Notes: generated from the letters alone by a model not told the origin. Shown: positions 42,774-51,526, counted from the stretch's first letter. The stretch is 64,000 nt of DNA from Bacteroidetes bacterium HGW-Bacteroidetes-16 (GCA_002840975.1 PHDN01000008.1:62001-126000); one strand, 5' to 3'. Program-made: numbers and translations.

Positions 42774-45700
42774 TTAAAATATTTTACCCGTTATATAATC
42801 AATTGAAATGATGGTTTGATTGTAATTATTTATTGCATCGAGATAGTTTTGCTTTATACTTAATGCACGGTTTAGATTCACAATGTAATCGAGATAATCC
42901 ATTGCCCCGGACTTATAACTGCGAGTGGCCTGTTCGATAATGATATTGGCTTCGGGAATGGCTTGATCTTCGTAATAGTTCACACTGTTGTTAAATTTGG
43001 CGTATTCGCCCATCAATGAGCGGTATTTGCCTGAAAGCGATTTGGAATAATATTCAGCATTCGTTTGTGCAACCTGCGTTCTCAATTTGGCTGCCTTTAT
43101 TTTGGATGTGTAGGGCACGAACCACAATGGAATGGTAATCCCGGCCTGAATACCAGTGAGTCTGTCGCCGGTACCGAAGGTTCGAGGAACGCCGTTTATC
43201 TCCTGAACACCTTGCATGGATTGATTGAAATAACCAAGGCTTAAATCAGGGAACATGCGGCTTCGCTCCAAATCTTTTTCGACTTGTGAAATTTCGACCT
43301 GTTGTAGTACATATCCTGCCGAAGGATTTGCTGTCAATGCCAGGCTGTCGGTTACCTGATAAAAATCGATCATTTTTATCAGGGTATCTTTTGGAGATAA
43401 TACAGATTCAGTGTTTAAAAGGGTTTGCAGCTTATGATTCAGGATAGTCAAATCCGCTGTTACCTGTTGCAAATGGTTCTTCACTTCGAGGCTTTGCGAA
43501 CGGGCGTTAATCATTTCGAGCTGGTTTGTTTCGCCTGATTTGGCCCTGAGTTCGGCTGCCCTGAAAAACCCTGAATATAAACTATCCTGATAGACGAATA
43601 ATTTCTGTTTCGCATCCAAATAGATCAGCTGCCAGTAAACCTGTTTTACCTGCGTGGCAATTTCAAGTTGTGAAGTTTTTAACTCCCACTCACTGCTTTT
43701 GATATTGGCCTTTGCCAGTTTATTTTGGTTAACATACACGGTTGGAAAGGCAATGGACTGAGACAGGGTAAAACTATTGTCGTTGCTGTACGAGTTAAAC
43801 TGTCCGTATTGCGCGTCAATGGCGGTTTTGGGAAGATCCCACGAGGCACCTTTCAATGCCTTCTGAATTTCAACATCATAAGCAGATGAGCGTACGGCCA
43901 AATTGCTGTCCAATGCCATTTGAATTGCTTTCTGCAGATTAATGACTCCTGGCTGTTGGCCGTTTACGGTACTAAAAATGGTTGTTGCACCAAATAACAG
44001 GAGAATGGACACCAGTTTTCTTGCCGACTGTTTTTTAAATCTGAATTTGAAATTCGTTGTGGAAAAGAAAATGTAAAATACCGGAAGTATTACCAATGTT
44101 AGAAAAGTCGCGGTGATAAGTCCGCCGATTACAACAGTTGCCAATGGTTTTTGTACTTCAGCACCGGCTGATGTTGATAAAGCCATCGGAAGAAATCCAA
44201 GTGAAGCCACTGCAGCGGTCATGATTACCGGGCGCATTCTGGTTTGGATACCTTTCAATACACGCTCTGTTATGTTCGTAACTCCTGCTTTTTCGAGCCT
44301 GTTAAACTCCGCAATCAATACGATTCCGTTAAGAACGGCCACACCAAAAAGCGCAATAAAACCAACGCCTGCCGAAATTGAGAAGTTCATTCCACGAAGC
44401 CATAGGGCAAAAATTCCGCCGATAGCCGACATGGGAACTGCAGTAAAGATTAAAAGTGATTGGTTTATTGAATTAAAAGCAAAGTAGAGCAAAACGAATA
44501 TCAACAGCAGCGCAACAGGAACTGCAATGGAGAGCCTTTTCTGAGCGGCCTCAAGTTTTTCAAACTCGCCTCCATATGAGATATAATAACCGGTGGGCAG
44601 TTGAATTTTTTCATTTTTCTGAACCTTCACATCATTGATTACACTTTGCATGTCCCGGTTACGAACATTGAATCCGATTGTTATTCTTCTTTTAGTGTTT
44701 TCCCTTGAAACCTGTGCCGGTCCAGATTTAATTGAGATGTCAGCCACCTGGTCAAATGGTATCTGGCGTCCGTTGGCAAGAGCAACGGTCAGATTCTTTA
44801 CATCATCAATGTTTTGTCTGTAATCTTTGTCCAGACGAACGACCAATCCAAATCGTTTTTCTTCATCAAATACTATACCTGCCTGGCTACCTGCAAAAGC
44901 AGCACGCAATACCTGGTTTACATCCTCAACAGAAAGGCCATATTGTGCCAACCGGTCACGGTTGTATTCTACCTGAATCTGAGCAAGACCTGTAACTTTT
45001 TCTACATTTATATCCTCTACTCCTTCAATTGATTGAATCATGTTTTCGATGTTAGCAGCTTTTTCAGAAAGTACAGTTAAGTCATCGCCAAAAATTTTAA
45101 CCGCAATATCCTGTTTTGAACCGGTCATTAATTCGTTAAAACGCATCGCGATAGGTTGCTGAAATGAAAATTTAACACCTGCCAGGGGGATCAAACTTGT
45201 TTCCATTTTAGCTACAAGCTCTTCACGTGTAGTAGCCGAAACCCATTCGCTTTTGTCTTTAAGTGTGATGATATAATCTCCTGTCTCCATGGGAGTAGGG
45301 TCTGTTGGTATCTCACCGGCTCCAATTTTACATACTACATGCTTTATCTCAGGGAAATTGGCAATCAAAATTTTATTTGCCTTAATCACTTCATTCACCG
45401 AGTTGGTCAACGATCCACCCTGAAGTGTTATTACACTTGCAGCAAGGTCGCCTTCTTCTAACTGAGGAATAAATTCACCTCCCAAACGGCTGAATAATAG
45501 CAGACTGAACATAAATAAAGCAATTGCTGAAACAGAGACAAGAAGTTTTCTTTTTAGTGCAAACTTAATCAAGGGATTAAATATCCGATGTATCCAATTC
45601 ATTAACCTGTCAGAAAAATTTGGTTTGTGGTCTGTGTCTTTGCTTAGGAACAGGGCGGCGGCCATTGGAACATAGGTCAATGACAGAATTGCAGCCCCCA

Positions 45701-47165
45701 AAAGAGCAAATGTAACTACCTGTGCCATTGGGCGGAACATTTTTCCTTCTATGCCTATAAGTGCCATGATCGGTAGATAAACAATCAATATTATTACCTG
45801 CCCGAACGTTGCTGAACTCATCATCCTTTTTGCCGAATCAAGTACATTTTCATCCATCTGTTTCTGATTGAGCCGTATAATACCGGGATGGTGATGTTTA
45901 CTCATCGAAATTCGATAAACAACACTCTCGACAATAATTACAGCTCCATCAACAATAAGTCCGAAGTCAAGGGCCCCGAGACTCATCAGGTTACCTGAAA
46001 CCCCAAATATTCTCATCATTGAAACGGCGAATAGCATTGAAAGTGGGATGACGGAGGCGACAATAAGACCTGCACGCATATTCCCAAGCAATAATACCAA
46101 AACGAAAATGACAATCAGTGCCCCTTCAAGAAGGTTCTTTGAAACAGTGCCTATGGCACGACCAACGAGATCGGAGCGATTCAGAAACGGTTCAATTGTT
46201 ACCTCGGGTGGTAATGACTTTTGTATTGATTCAATGCGGGTTTCCACGTTCGCAATAACTTCGTGTGCATTTGCGCCCTTAAGCATCATTACCACACCAC
46301 CGACGGCTTCTGTTGTATCAACGATGAATGCGCCATACCTGGTTGCACTTCCATACTGAACTGTTGAAATGTCCCTGATAAGTACCGGAACTCCTGAATT
46401 GGTAGTCTTAACAACTATCTTTTCTATATCTTCAAGAGTTTTAACCAATCCTATGCCCCTGATGAAGTAGGCAGTTGGATTTTTATCGATATAGGCACTC
46501 CCGGTATTTTCATTGTTTCTTTCCAGGGAATTAAAAATATCGGTTAATGTTAGGTTCATAGCTCTTAGTTTTTCCGGATTCACAGCTACTTCATATTGTT
46601 TGACAAATCCTCCATAACTATTAATGTCAGCTACTCCAACTGTCCCAAGCATCTCGCGGCGCACCACCCAATCCTGAAGAGTCCTGAGTTTCATAGGATT
46701 GAACTCTTTTTCATGGCCTTTTTCCACTGACAAATGATATTGATATATCTCACCCAAGCCTGTGGATATTGGTGCAAGTGAGATTTTTGCCAGTCCCGCT
46801 GGAATGGATTCCTCTGCTTCTTTTAATCGTTCAGTTAATTGTTGCCTTGCCCAGTAAATATCAACACCATCTTCAAATACCACAGTAATTACTGACAACC
46901 CCAGCCTTGATATGGATCGGAGTTCGATAATGTTCGGAATATTGGCAACAGCCACTTCGATGGGTGCTGTTATGAAACTTTCCACCTCCTGCACAGCCAA
47001 TGATGGTGACTGAGAAATAACCTGAACCTGATTATTTGTAATGTCGGGTATGGCATCTATTGGCAATTTAGATAGTGAGTATCCTCCCCAACCAATTAAA
47101 GCCACTATGAATAACCCAACAATGAATTTATTCTTTACTGAGAAACTAATAATGCGTTCTATCAT
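42774..47165 (-). CDS. CzcA-family heavy-metal RND pump fused to a TolC-like outer-membrane channel
   Basis: 1463-aa fusion. Residues 1-1040 are a heavy-metal RND transporter: TM1 FIVGLFIVALIGWGGYSL, first porter loop with DAIPDITNNQVQV, central helix block with LGALDFGLIVDGAVIIVES (the D...E proton-relay region near 405), and TM7-12 after PNFSDRLMNWIHRIFNPLIKF. Near residue 1048 a segment KLVSILLLFGATTIFSTVNGQQPG looks like an internal signal peptide, followed by a TolC/CusC-type channel domain (1070-1463) with two alpha-hairpin repeats (ALDSNLAVRSSAYDVEIQ). The fusion is known in Bacteroidota. Substrate is probably Zn/Cd/Co, judged from the operon ATPase. Confidence 0.92.
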   Translation of the reverse strand: MIERIISFSVKNKFIVGLFIVALIGWGGYSLSKLPIDAIPDITNNQVQVISQSPSLAVQEVESFITAPIEVAVANIPNIIELRSISRLGLSVITVVFEDGVDIYWARQQLTERLKEAEESIPAGLAKISLAPISTGLGEIYQYHLSVEKGHEKEFNPMKLRTLQDWVVRREMLGTVGVADINSYGGFVKQYEVAVNPEKLRAMNLTLTDIFNSLERNNENTGSAYIDKNPTAYFIRGIGLVKTLEDIEKIVVKTTNSGVPVLIRDISTVQYGSATRYGAFIVDTTEAVGGVVMMLKGANAHEVIANVETRIESIQKSLPPEVTIEPFLNRSDLVGRAIGTVSKNLLEGALIVIFVLVLLLGNMRAGLIVASVIPLSMLFAVSMMRIFGVSGNLMSLGALDFGLIVDGAVIIVESVVYRISMSKHHHPGIIRLNQKQMDENVLDSAKRMMSSATFGQVIILIVYLPIMALIGIEGKMFRPMAQVVTFALLGAAILSLTYVPMAAALFLSKDTDHKPNFSDRLMNWIHRIFNPLIKFALKRKLLVSVSAIALFMFSLLLFSRLGGEFIPQLEEGDLAASVITLQGGSLTNSVNEVIKANKILIANFPEIKHVVCKIGAGEIPTDPTPMETGDYIITLKDKSEWVSATTREELVAKMETSLIPLAGVKFSFQQPIAMRFNELMTGSKQDIAVKIFGDDLTVLSEKAANIENMIQSIEGVEDINVEKVTGLAQIQVEYNRDRLAQYGLSVEDVNQVLRAAFAGSQAGIVFDEEKRFGLVVRLDKDYRQNIDDVKNLTVALANGRQIPFDQVADISIKSGPAQVSRENTKRRITIGFNVRNRDMQSVINDVKVQKNEKIQLPTGYYISYGGEFEKLEAAQKRLSIAVPVALLLIFVLLYFAFNSINQSLLIFTAVPMSAIGGIFALWLRGMNFSISAGVGFIALFGVAVLNGIVLIAEFNRLEKAGVTNITERVLKGIQTRMRPVIMTAAVASLGFLPMALSTSAGAEVQKPLATVVIGGLITATFLTLVILPVFYIFFSTTNFKFRFKKQSARKLVSILLLFGATTIFSTVNGQQPGVINLQKAIQMALDSNLAVRSSAYDVEIQKALKGASWDLPKTAIDAQYGQFNSYSNDNSFTLSQSIAFPTVYVNQNKLAKANIKSSEWELKTSQLEIATQVKQVYWQLIYLDAKQKLFVYQDSLYSGFFRAAELRAKSGETNQLEMINARSQSLEVKNHLQQVTADLTILNHKLQTLLNTESVLSPKDTLIKMIDFYQVTDSLALTANPSAGYVLQQVEISQVEKDLERSRMFPDLSLGYFNQSMQGVQEINGVPRTFGTGDRLTGIQAGITIPLWFVPYTSKIKAAKLRTQVAQTNAEYYSKSLSGKYRSLMGEYAKFNNSVNYYEDQAIPEANIIIEQATRSYKSGAMDYLDYIVNLNRALSIKQNYLDAINNYNQTIISIDYITGKIF

Positions 47166-47269
47166 AATGTATTATTTAACTTATTATTAATAAAGCTCTT
47201 CGCTTTTTATGTTTCTTTTTGAATACATAAAAAAATGGTCAACGAAAAGACACGATGCAAGATTACTTG

Positions 47270-47300
47270 CCACTAACTTGAACTTGATACAAGTCAGTGG
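47270..47300. other. Stem-loop in the DUF6660-CzcA spacer
   Basis: CCACTAACTTG and CAAGTCAGTGG pair over 11 positions with one mismatch around a 9-nt loop. It lies in the 167-bp gap between the small Cys/His protein and the RND gene, where it could attenuate or stabilise operon mRNA. Confidence 0.45.
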
Positions 47301-47332
47301 AAGTTTGCTTCACCTTTAGGTATTAAAAGAAA

Positions 47333-47638
47333 TTAAAATTTAGGGGGTCTCAGAAAATCAAACAGTTCTATGCTTTTAAAAGCTGGAGAGAATTCAGTAT
47401 AACTTATTTTCAATACAACAGCAGTATATGTAGCTGACATGCTCGAGAAGTACACGTTTGATTGGCAACAGTTACAGGCGCAAAATGGGGAGCAATGATC
47501 TGAATCACTGTGATGATTTCCAGCTGCATCCTTTGATATCTCAATCTTTTGCAATGTATTATCTTGTGGCCCATCAATGCAGGGAATTGCAGTAAGAGCC
47601 AAAACAACAAAAGATAACAGGTATGCCAAAAGTTTCAT
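47333..47638 (-). CDS. Exported Cys/His-rich DUF6660-like protein
   Basis: A 101-aa protein with a signal peptide (MKLLAYLLSFVVLALTAIPC) and a central metal-binding-looking stretch HHSDSDHCSPFCACNCCQS with six Cys/His pairs around residues 42-60, followed by a beta-like C-terminus ending RPPKF. It resembles the small DUF6660 proteins that precede metal-efflux RND genes in Bacteroidota. The likely role is periplasmic metal binding or delivery to the pump. It follows the Fur-family gene by 57 bp, with an operator and promoter in between. Confidence 0.75.
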   Translation of the reverse strand: MKLLAYLLSFVVLALTAIPCIDGPQDNTLQKIEISKDAAGNHHSDSDHCSPFCACNCCQSNVYFSSMSATYTAVVLKISYTEFSPAFKSIELFDFLRPPKF

Positions 47639-47654
47639 CTGATATTTTTATTGG

Positions 47655-47690
47655 CAAATGTAGAGAAAAGTTGATGCAATTGAGTTGCAA
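47655..47690 (-). promoter_or_regulatory. Fur-family operator overlapping the promoter of the efflux operon
   Basis: On the minus strand the -7 box TACATTTG is at 47662-47655. Just upstream, at 47690-47674, is TTGCAA-CTCAA-TTGCAT, a dyad with TTGCA/TGCAA arms placed over the expected -33 region. TTGCAA-type dyads are, as I recall, typical Fur/Zur-family sites in Bacteroidota. The placement suits repression by the Fur-family protein encoded immediately upstream. Confidence 0.6.
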
Positions 47691-47695
47691 AGTTG

Positions 47696-48106
47696 TTAAA
47701 TACAGTTGGCGCAAATACCCTTCACTACCATGTTGATGTTTTCGAGGGTAAAATGAACCGGCAGATTTACCGAAGGAATAGGAATGTCGTTCAGGCAATA
47801 AGTTTGTTTGCATTCAGTGCAATAAAAATGAACATGCAGTTCTTCAGGACGGCACTGACAGGATTCACGGCACAAAGCATATTTTATGGAGCCGGTACCA
47901 TCATCAATGCTATGAATAAGCTTCTTTTCTTCGAAAGTTTTGAGTGTGCGGTATAAGGTAACTTTGTCGGCCTTTTCAAATTTTTGCTCCAGCTCCTGCA
48001 TGCTGACAGCCGATTTTTGTTCTGCTAGAACGTGCAAAACCAACTGTCGCATGGCTGTTGGCTTGATGCTTTTAGCATTGAGTTTATTGTTAATGTTTTC
48101 GTTCAT
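47696..48106 (-). CDS. Fur-family metalloregulator
   Basis: Transcription regulator of 136 aa, probably a Zur-like sensor. The winged-helix part has PTAMRQLVLHVLAEQKSAVSMQELEQKF and KVTLYRTLKTFEEKKLIH; the metal-binding C-terminus has ELHVHFYCTECKQTYCLND (CxxC with His) and GICANCI (CxxC), a structural zinc site. The ATG at 48106 is preferred over a TTG four codons upstream. Its position directly before the metal-efflux genes and the TTGCAA dyad in between suggests it controls them. A long leader (to the TACTTTTG box near 48235) precedes it. Confidence 0.9.
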   Translation of the reverse strand: MNENINNKLNAKSIKPTAMRQLVLHVLAEQKSAVSMQELEQKFEKADKVTLYRTLKTFEEKKLIHSIDDGTGSIKYALCRESCQCRPEELHVHFYCTECKQTYCLNDIPIPSVNLPVHFTLENINMVVKGICANCI

Positions 48107-48139
48107 CCTATGATTCAATACTCCTTCGCTTTCATTTTG

Positions 48140-48239
48140 GCTAACCTGGCTGCCTGGTCGGAAGTAAATACGTCATTCCTTTTCGTAGTCCAATAACACT
48201 GCCTCAGGTTAGTTTATTATTTAAAATTGATCAAAAGTA
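48140..48239 (-). promoter_or_regulatory. Promoter and folded 5' leader of the Fur-family gene
   Basis: On the minus strand TACTTTTG (48239-48232) is followed by a leader of about 120 nt. CTAACCTG (48213-48206) pairs exactly with CAGGTTAG (48147-48140), enclosing a second hairpin with GGAA/TTCC arms. Eight perfect base pairs closing a 58-nt domain suggest a structured leader; I cannot match it to a known riboswitch. Confidence 0.4.
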
Positions 48240-48382
48240 ACAATTTTTCATGGGTGGAAAATTTTGCATCCCGAAAACCCGCGTGTGGCGATAAATAAAA
48301 CCCAAAGCACAAGAGATTTTAAAATCAATGCTCCATAGGCTGATTTTTCTTATTTCTCCAAATTAAGATTGATTATAAATAT

Positions 48383-48406
48383 CGTTATGTTCTGTTTTGC
48401 ATAACT
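48383..48406. promoter_or_regulatory. ModE-like operator upstream of the aldehyde oxidoreductase gene
   Basis: CGTTATG-N10-CATAACT, preceded by AT and followed by GAT, closely resembles the E. coli ModE site (CGTTATAT...ATATAACG). It has the same 7-10-7 layout as the dyads at modE and pruA in this window. Its centre is about 66 bp upstream of the predicted transcript start, an activator position. Confidence 0.65.
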
Positions 48407-48446
48407 GATTATTAGGCTTTTTGGCCGGATAGTATGCGATAATTCG

Positions 48447-48454
48447 TAATTTTG
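48447..48454 (+). promoter_or_regulatory. TAnnTTTG promoter for the aldehyde oxidoreductase gene
   Basis: TAATTTTG, 43 bp before the ATG at 48497. TTTG also occurs at 48420-48423, but with a long 23-bp spacer, which fits a promoter needing an activator. It excludes the in-frame TTG at 48452. Apart from this, the operator and the fur leader, 48107-48496 holds no gene. Confidence 0.6.
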
Positions 48455-48496
48455 CAACAGTTGTTTTATGTAGAATTTGAACTAGTAAATAGAGTT

Positions 48497-50656
48497 ATGA
48501 ATATCGAAGAAATTAAAAATCAGCACACATTGATCGCAGAATGGAAGTATGATATTACTCCCGTCAACAAAGGCTATTCTGACAAATCGCTTTACATCAA
48601 TGTGTCGGATCATACCATCCTGTCGAAGGATGTGCCGGCTGAAATGAAGGAGAAATTTATTGGTGGAAAGGGATATGGTTTGAAATATCTTTGGGATGCC
48701 ACCAAACCCGACACCAAATGGAATGATCCTGAGAATGAAATTGTGATTTCAGGAGGCCCCATTTGTGGGATTACCCAGTATTCAGGAACCGGTAAATCGT
48801 TGGTGGTGAGTATATCTCCGCAAACCAATTCGGTAATGGACAGCAATGTGGGTGGTTATTTTGGACCATTTCTCAAGATTTCCGGATTCGATGCCATCGA
48901 AATTCAGGGAAAATCCGATAAGGAAATCATCATTTTTATTGATGGGGTGGTTGGCAAAGTGGAAATCCTGGAAGCTCCTGCTGAAGCCATCGACAGCCAT
49001 GTGCTGGCAGAGCAGCTTACCGAAATGTATGCCGATGACGACAAGGACCGGAAAAATATCGCGGTTGTTTCGGCTGGCAAAGCCGCCGATCATTCCTTAA
49101 TCGGAATGCTGAACTTTAGTTTCTTCGATTCAAAACGGAAACTGGTGCGCCTGAAACAAGCCGGACGTGGCGGTATTGGTACTGTATTCAGAAATAAAAA
49201 AATCAAAGCCATCGTCTGCAAAGTGCCCGGTGTAAAGGGTAACTTCAACAATGTAGTCGACCTGAAAGCCATCATGGAACGCGGTAAAACCTTTAACAAG
49301 GAGATGCGCGAACTGGACGATGCTCAATGTGAAATGAAGACGAAAGGTACGGCTCACCTCATGGAAATTATGAACGACTACGACCTGTTGCCTACCCACA
49401 ATTATAAGTTCGGAAGCCATCCCGACATCAAAAAAATTGATTCGGAAGAATGGAAAAGCCGCTTTACACAAGGTGTACCTGATGGATGCTGGATTGGCTG
49501 CAATATGTCGTGCGCCAAAGGTGTTGATAATTATGAATTGAGAACCGGTCCTTATGCCGGACAGAAAGTAATTGTAGATGGTCCGGAGTACGAAAATGCC
49601 GGTGGATTGGGCTCGAACTGCGGAATCTTTAACCCGGATTATATCATTGAAGCCAACTTTTATTGCGATACCTACGGCATCTGCACCATTTCGTGGGGAA
49701 CCCTGATGGCCTTTGTTATGGAATGCTACGAAAATGGCATCCTGAACGAAGAGCGTACCGGTGGACTGAAACTGAATTTTGGTAATTCGGATTCGGCCAT
49801 GGAAGTGATGCACCAACTGGCCCGTGGTGAGGGATTTGGGCTCATTGCCGGACAAGGTGTGCGTAAGATGAAAGAACTTTTCGCTAAAAATGGATGGGGC
49901 GATGCTGCTTTCCTCCAGGATATCGGAATGGAAAACAAGGGATTGGAGTATTCAGAATACATCTCAAAGGAATCGCTGGCACAGCAAGGCGGATTCGCCA
50001 TGACCAACAAAGGCCCACAGCACGACGAGGCCTGGCTCATTTTCATGGACATGGTCAACAACCAGATTCCTACCTTTGAAAACAAGGCCGAAGCACTTCA
50101 TTATTTCCCCATGTTCCGCACCTGGTTTGGATTGATGGGTTTGTGTAAATTGCCCTGGAATGATGTGGAACCGGTGAACAATGCCGAAACGGATGAACCT
50201 GCGAAAGTGCCTGAACATGTTGATAACTATGTAACTATCTACAATGCCGTTACCGGAAACAACATTGATAAACACGAAATTATCCGCCAGTCGGAGCGAG
50301 TATATAACTTTCAACGCGTGTTCAACCTCAGAAGGGGCTATGGTACCAGAAAATATGATGCCCAACCATATCGTGCGGCTGGTCCTGTAACCATCGAAGA
50401 ATATGAATCACGGGCCGAACGTTACGATAAACAAATGAAGGAAATCATTGGTGTTGATCCTGTTGGTAAGACCACCGAAGAAAAACGCGATATTGTGCGT
50501 AAATTCCGCGAGAGCCAGTATGAAAAATTGCTGGATGCTGTTTATCAGAGAAGAGGTTGGACCAAAAACGGGGTTCCTAAAATAGCGCATCTGAAACAAC
50601 TTGGGATGGATTTGCCCGAAGTAATCGAAATGGTTACGCCTTATCAGGAAAACTAA
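48497..50656 (+). CDS. Aldehyde ferredoxin oxidoreductase, tungsten-pterin enzyme
   Basis: Cytoplasmic oxidoreductase of 719 aa that interconverts aldehydes and carboxylic acids with ferredoxin, using a bis-pterin tungsten centre and one 4Fe-4S cluster. N-terminal domain: GGKGYGLKYLWDATKPD, SGGPICGITQYSGTGKS and GGYFGPFLKISGFDAIEIQGKS. The cluster Cys are in GCWIGCNMSCAKGV (C331, C335, C339) with the fourth probably in MGLCKLPWND. Pterin-contact regions include DGPEYENAGGLGSNCGI and LQDIGMENKGLEYSEY. A 60-residue extension past the usual end is helical. Neighbouring pterin-cofactor genes and the ModE-like site support a W/Mo enzyme; the physiological substrate is unknown. Confidence 0.93.
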   Translation: MNIEEIKNQHTLIAEWKYDITPVNKGYSDKSLYINVSDHTILSKDVPAEMKEKFIGGKGYGLKYLWDATKPDTKWNDPENEIVISGGPICGITQYSGTGKSLVVSISPQTNSVMDSNVGGYFGPFLKISGFDAIEIQGKSDKEIIIFIDGVVGKVEILEAPAEAIDSHVLAEQLTEMYADDDKDRKNIAVVSAGKAADHSLIGMLNFSFFDSKRKLVRLKQAGRGGIGTVFRNKKIKAIVCKVPGVKGNFNNVVDLKAIMERGKTFNKEMRELDDAQCEMKTKGTAHLMEIMNDYDLLPTHNYKFGSHPDIKKIDSEEWKSRFTQGVPDGCWIGCNMSCAKGVDNYELRTGPYAGQKVIVDGPEYENAGGLGSNCGIFNPDYIIEANFYCDTYGICTISWGTLMAFVMECYENGILNEERTGGLKLNFGNSDSAMEVMHQLARGEGFGLIAGQGVRKMKELFAKNGWGDAAFLQDIGMENKGLEYSEYISKESLAQQGGFAMTNKGPQHDEAWLIFMDMVNNQIPTFENKAEALHYFPMFRTWFGLMGLCKLPWNDVEPVNNAETDEPAKVPEHVDNYVTIYNAVTGNNIDKHEIIRQSERVYNFQRVFNLRRGYGTRKYDAQPYRAAGPVTIEEYESRAERYDKQMKEIIGVDPVGKTTEEKRDIVRKFRESQYEKLLDAVYQRRGWTKNGVPKIAHLKQLGMDLPEVIEMVTPYQEN

Positions 50657-50678
50657 GAATAATTGCAAACTTGATTAA

Positions 50679-50714
50679 AACATCCTCTGAATTTTTAGAG
50701 GATGTTTTGTTTTG
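50679..50714 (+). terminator. Terminator after the aldehyde oxidoreductase gene
   Basis: AACATCCTCT and AGAGGATGTT form a perfect 10-bp stem with loop GAATTTTT, followed by TTGTTTTG. Confidence 0.88.
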
Positions 50715-50740
50715 ATAATATAATCTCTAAAATATACATG

Positions 50741-51022
50741 ATGTTTAATGTAAATGAATACTTTGGCGGAAATGTAAAATCGCTGGGTTTTGAGAACAAG
50801 GATGGTAAAGTGACCATTGGCGTAATGGCTGCCGGAGAATACGAATTTGGGACTTCCTCAATTGAGTATATGACGGTTACATCGGGAAAAATGAAGGTGC
50901 TGTTACCCGGAAGTACCGTATGGAAAACCTACGGCGAATTTGAAACTTTTATCGTAGAAAAAGATACAAAATTTAGAGTAATGGTGGAAGATCAGACTTC
51001 CTATAAATGTGTTTATCGCTAG
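50741..51022 (+). CDS. ppnP: Pyrimidine/purine nucleoside phosphorylase (PpnP, DUF1255)
   Basis: Small cupin-type enzyme of 93 aa that phosphorolyses several nucleosides to base and ribose 1-phosphate. It aligns along its length with E. coli PpnP: NEYFGGNVKSLGF at the start, VTIGVMAAGEYEFGTSSIEYMTVTSG in the middle, and TSYKCVYR at the end. I placed the start at ATG 50741, which gives the family N-terminus (MFNVNEYF); the ATG at 50738 would add one Met, and that at 50702 lies in the preceding terminator. Its place between AOR and modE has no obvious functional meaning. Confidence 0.92.
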   Translation: MFNVNEYFGGNVKSLGFENKDGKVTIGVMAAGEYEFGTSSIEYMTVTSGKMKVLLPGSTVWKTYGEFETFIVEKDTKFRVMVEDQTSYKCVYR

Positions 51023-51098
51023 GCATATACCGTTATTTTGAATCGAAATAAATTGCGTTTTTAAACCATTTCACGCCAAGTGAAACAAGCCCTTTTTA

Positions 51099-51134
51099 TA
51101 CATTTGCAGGCGATATGATAATGATTACATATCG
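51099..51134 (+). promoter_or_regulatory. modE promoter with ModE-like dyad over the start site
   Basis: -7 box TACATTTG at 51099-51106 is followed at 51111-51134 by the perfect dyad CGATATG-N10-CATATCG, centred about +10. The ATG is at 51155. The placement is that of an autorepressed gene, and the 7-10-7 layout matches the dyads at 48383 and 57271. Confidence 0.7.
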
Positions 51135-51154
51135 ACTATAAAAACCAAAGATAC

Positions 51155-51526
51155 ATGAAGCCACCAAAAAGTTCAAAAAACGACGTTTTCCTACGCTATA
51201 AACTTTGGCTGTCAGCGGTCTCAGGTGAAGGAATCATTGGAGAAGGTACGCACCTGCTACTTCGCGAAATTGAAGAAAGGGGGTCGCTTAAAGCGGCGGC
51301 TGAATTTCTTGGGATCAGCTATCGAAAAGCCTGGGGCGACATAAAAAAATCAGAAGAACTGTTGGGCTACGACCTCACCGTAAAACGAAGAGGTGGCATT
51401 GGAGGCGGACAATCAGACCTCACTACCAAGGCAAAAAATTTGCTCGAAGCTTATGATGCCTTGCATAAAAAAATGGACACAGCCATCGAAGATGCTTACG
51501 CGGAATTTAAAGAGAAGACTAAGTAA
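51155..51526 (+). CDS. ModE-like winged-helix regulator without molybdate-binding domain
   Basis: DNA-binding protein of 123 aa equivalent to the N-terminal half of E. coli ModE. The helix-turn-helix region GTHLLLREIEERGSLKAAAEFLGISYRKAWGDIK is typical, followed by the wing VKRRGGIGGGQSDLTTKAKNLLEAY and a dimerisation helix. The two MOP/TOBE ligand domains of full ModE are absent, so how it senses tungstate or molybdate is unclear. It sits between the AOR gene and moeA/moaA/moaC and carries a dyad over its own promoter, so it is the natural regulator of this island. Confidence 0.88.
   Translation: MKPPKSSKNDVFLRYKLWLSAVSGEGIIGEGTHLLLREIEERGSLKAAAEFLGISYRKAWGDIKKSEELLGYDLTVKRRGGIGGGQSDLTTKAKNLLEAYDALHKKMDTAIEDAYAEFKEKTK

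Noticed and set aside
47270-47300. Stem-loop in the efflux operon as a riboswitch
   Set aside because: A single imperfect 11-bp hairpin with no conserved ligand-binding core; recorded only as a stem-loop.
48452-48496. Upstream TTG start for the aldehyde oxidoreductase
   Set aside because: It lies in the TAATTTTG promoter box; the ATG at 48497 gives a normal N-terminus.
49130-49855. 241-codon open frame on the minus strand
   Set aside because: Antisense to the aldehyde ferredoxin oxidoreductase; no family features.
50702-50740. Upstream ATG start for ppnP
   Set aside because: It falls inside the terminator stem of the preceding gene, and the added residues do not match the family.
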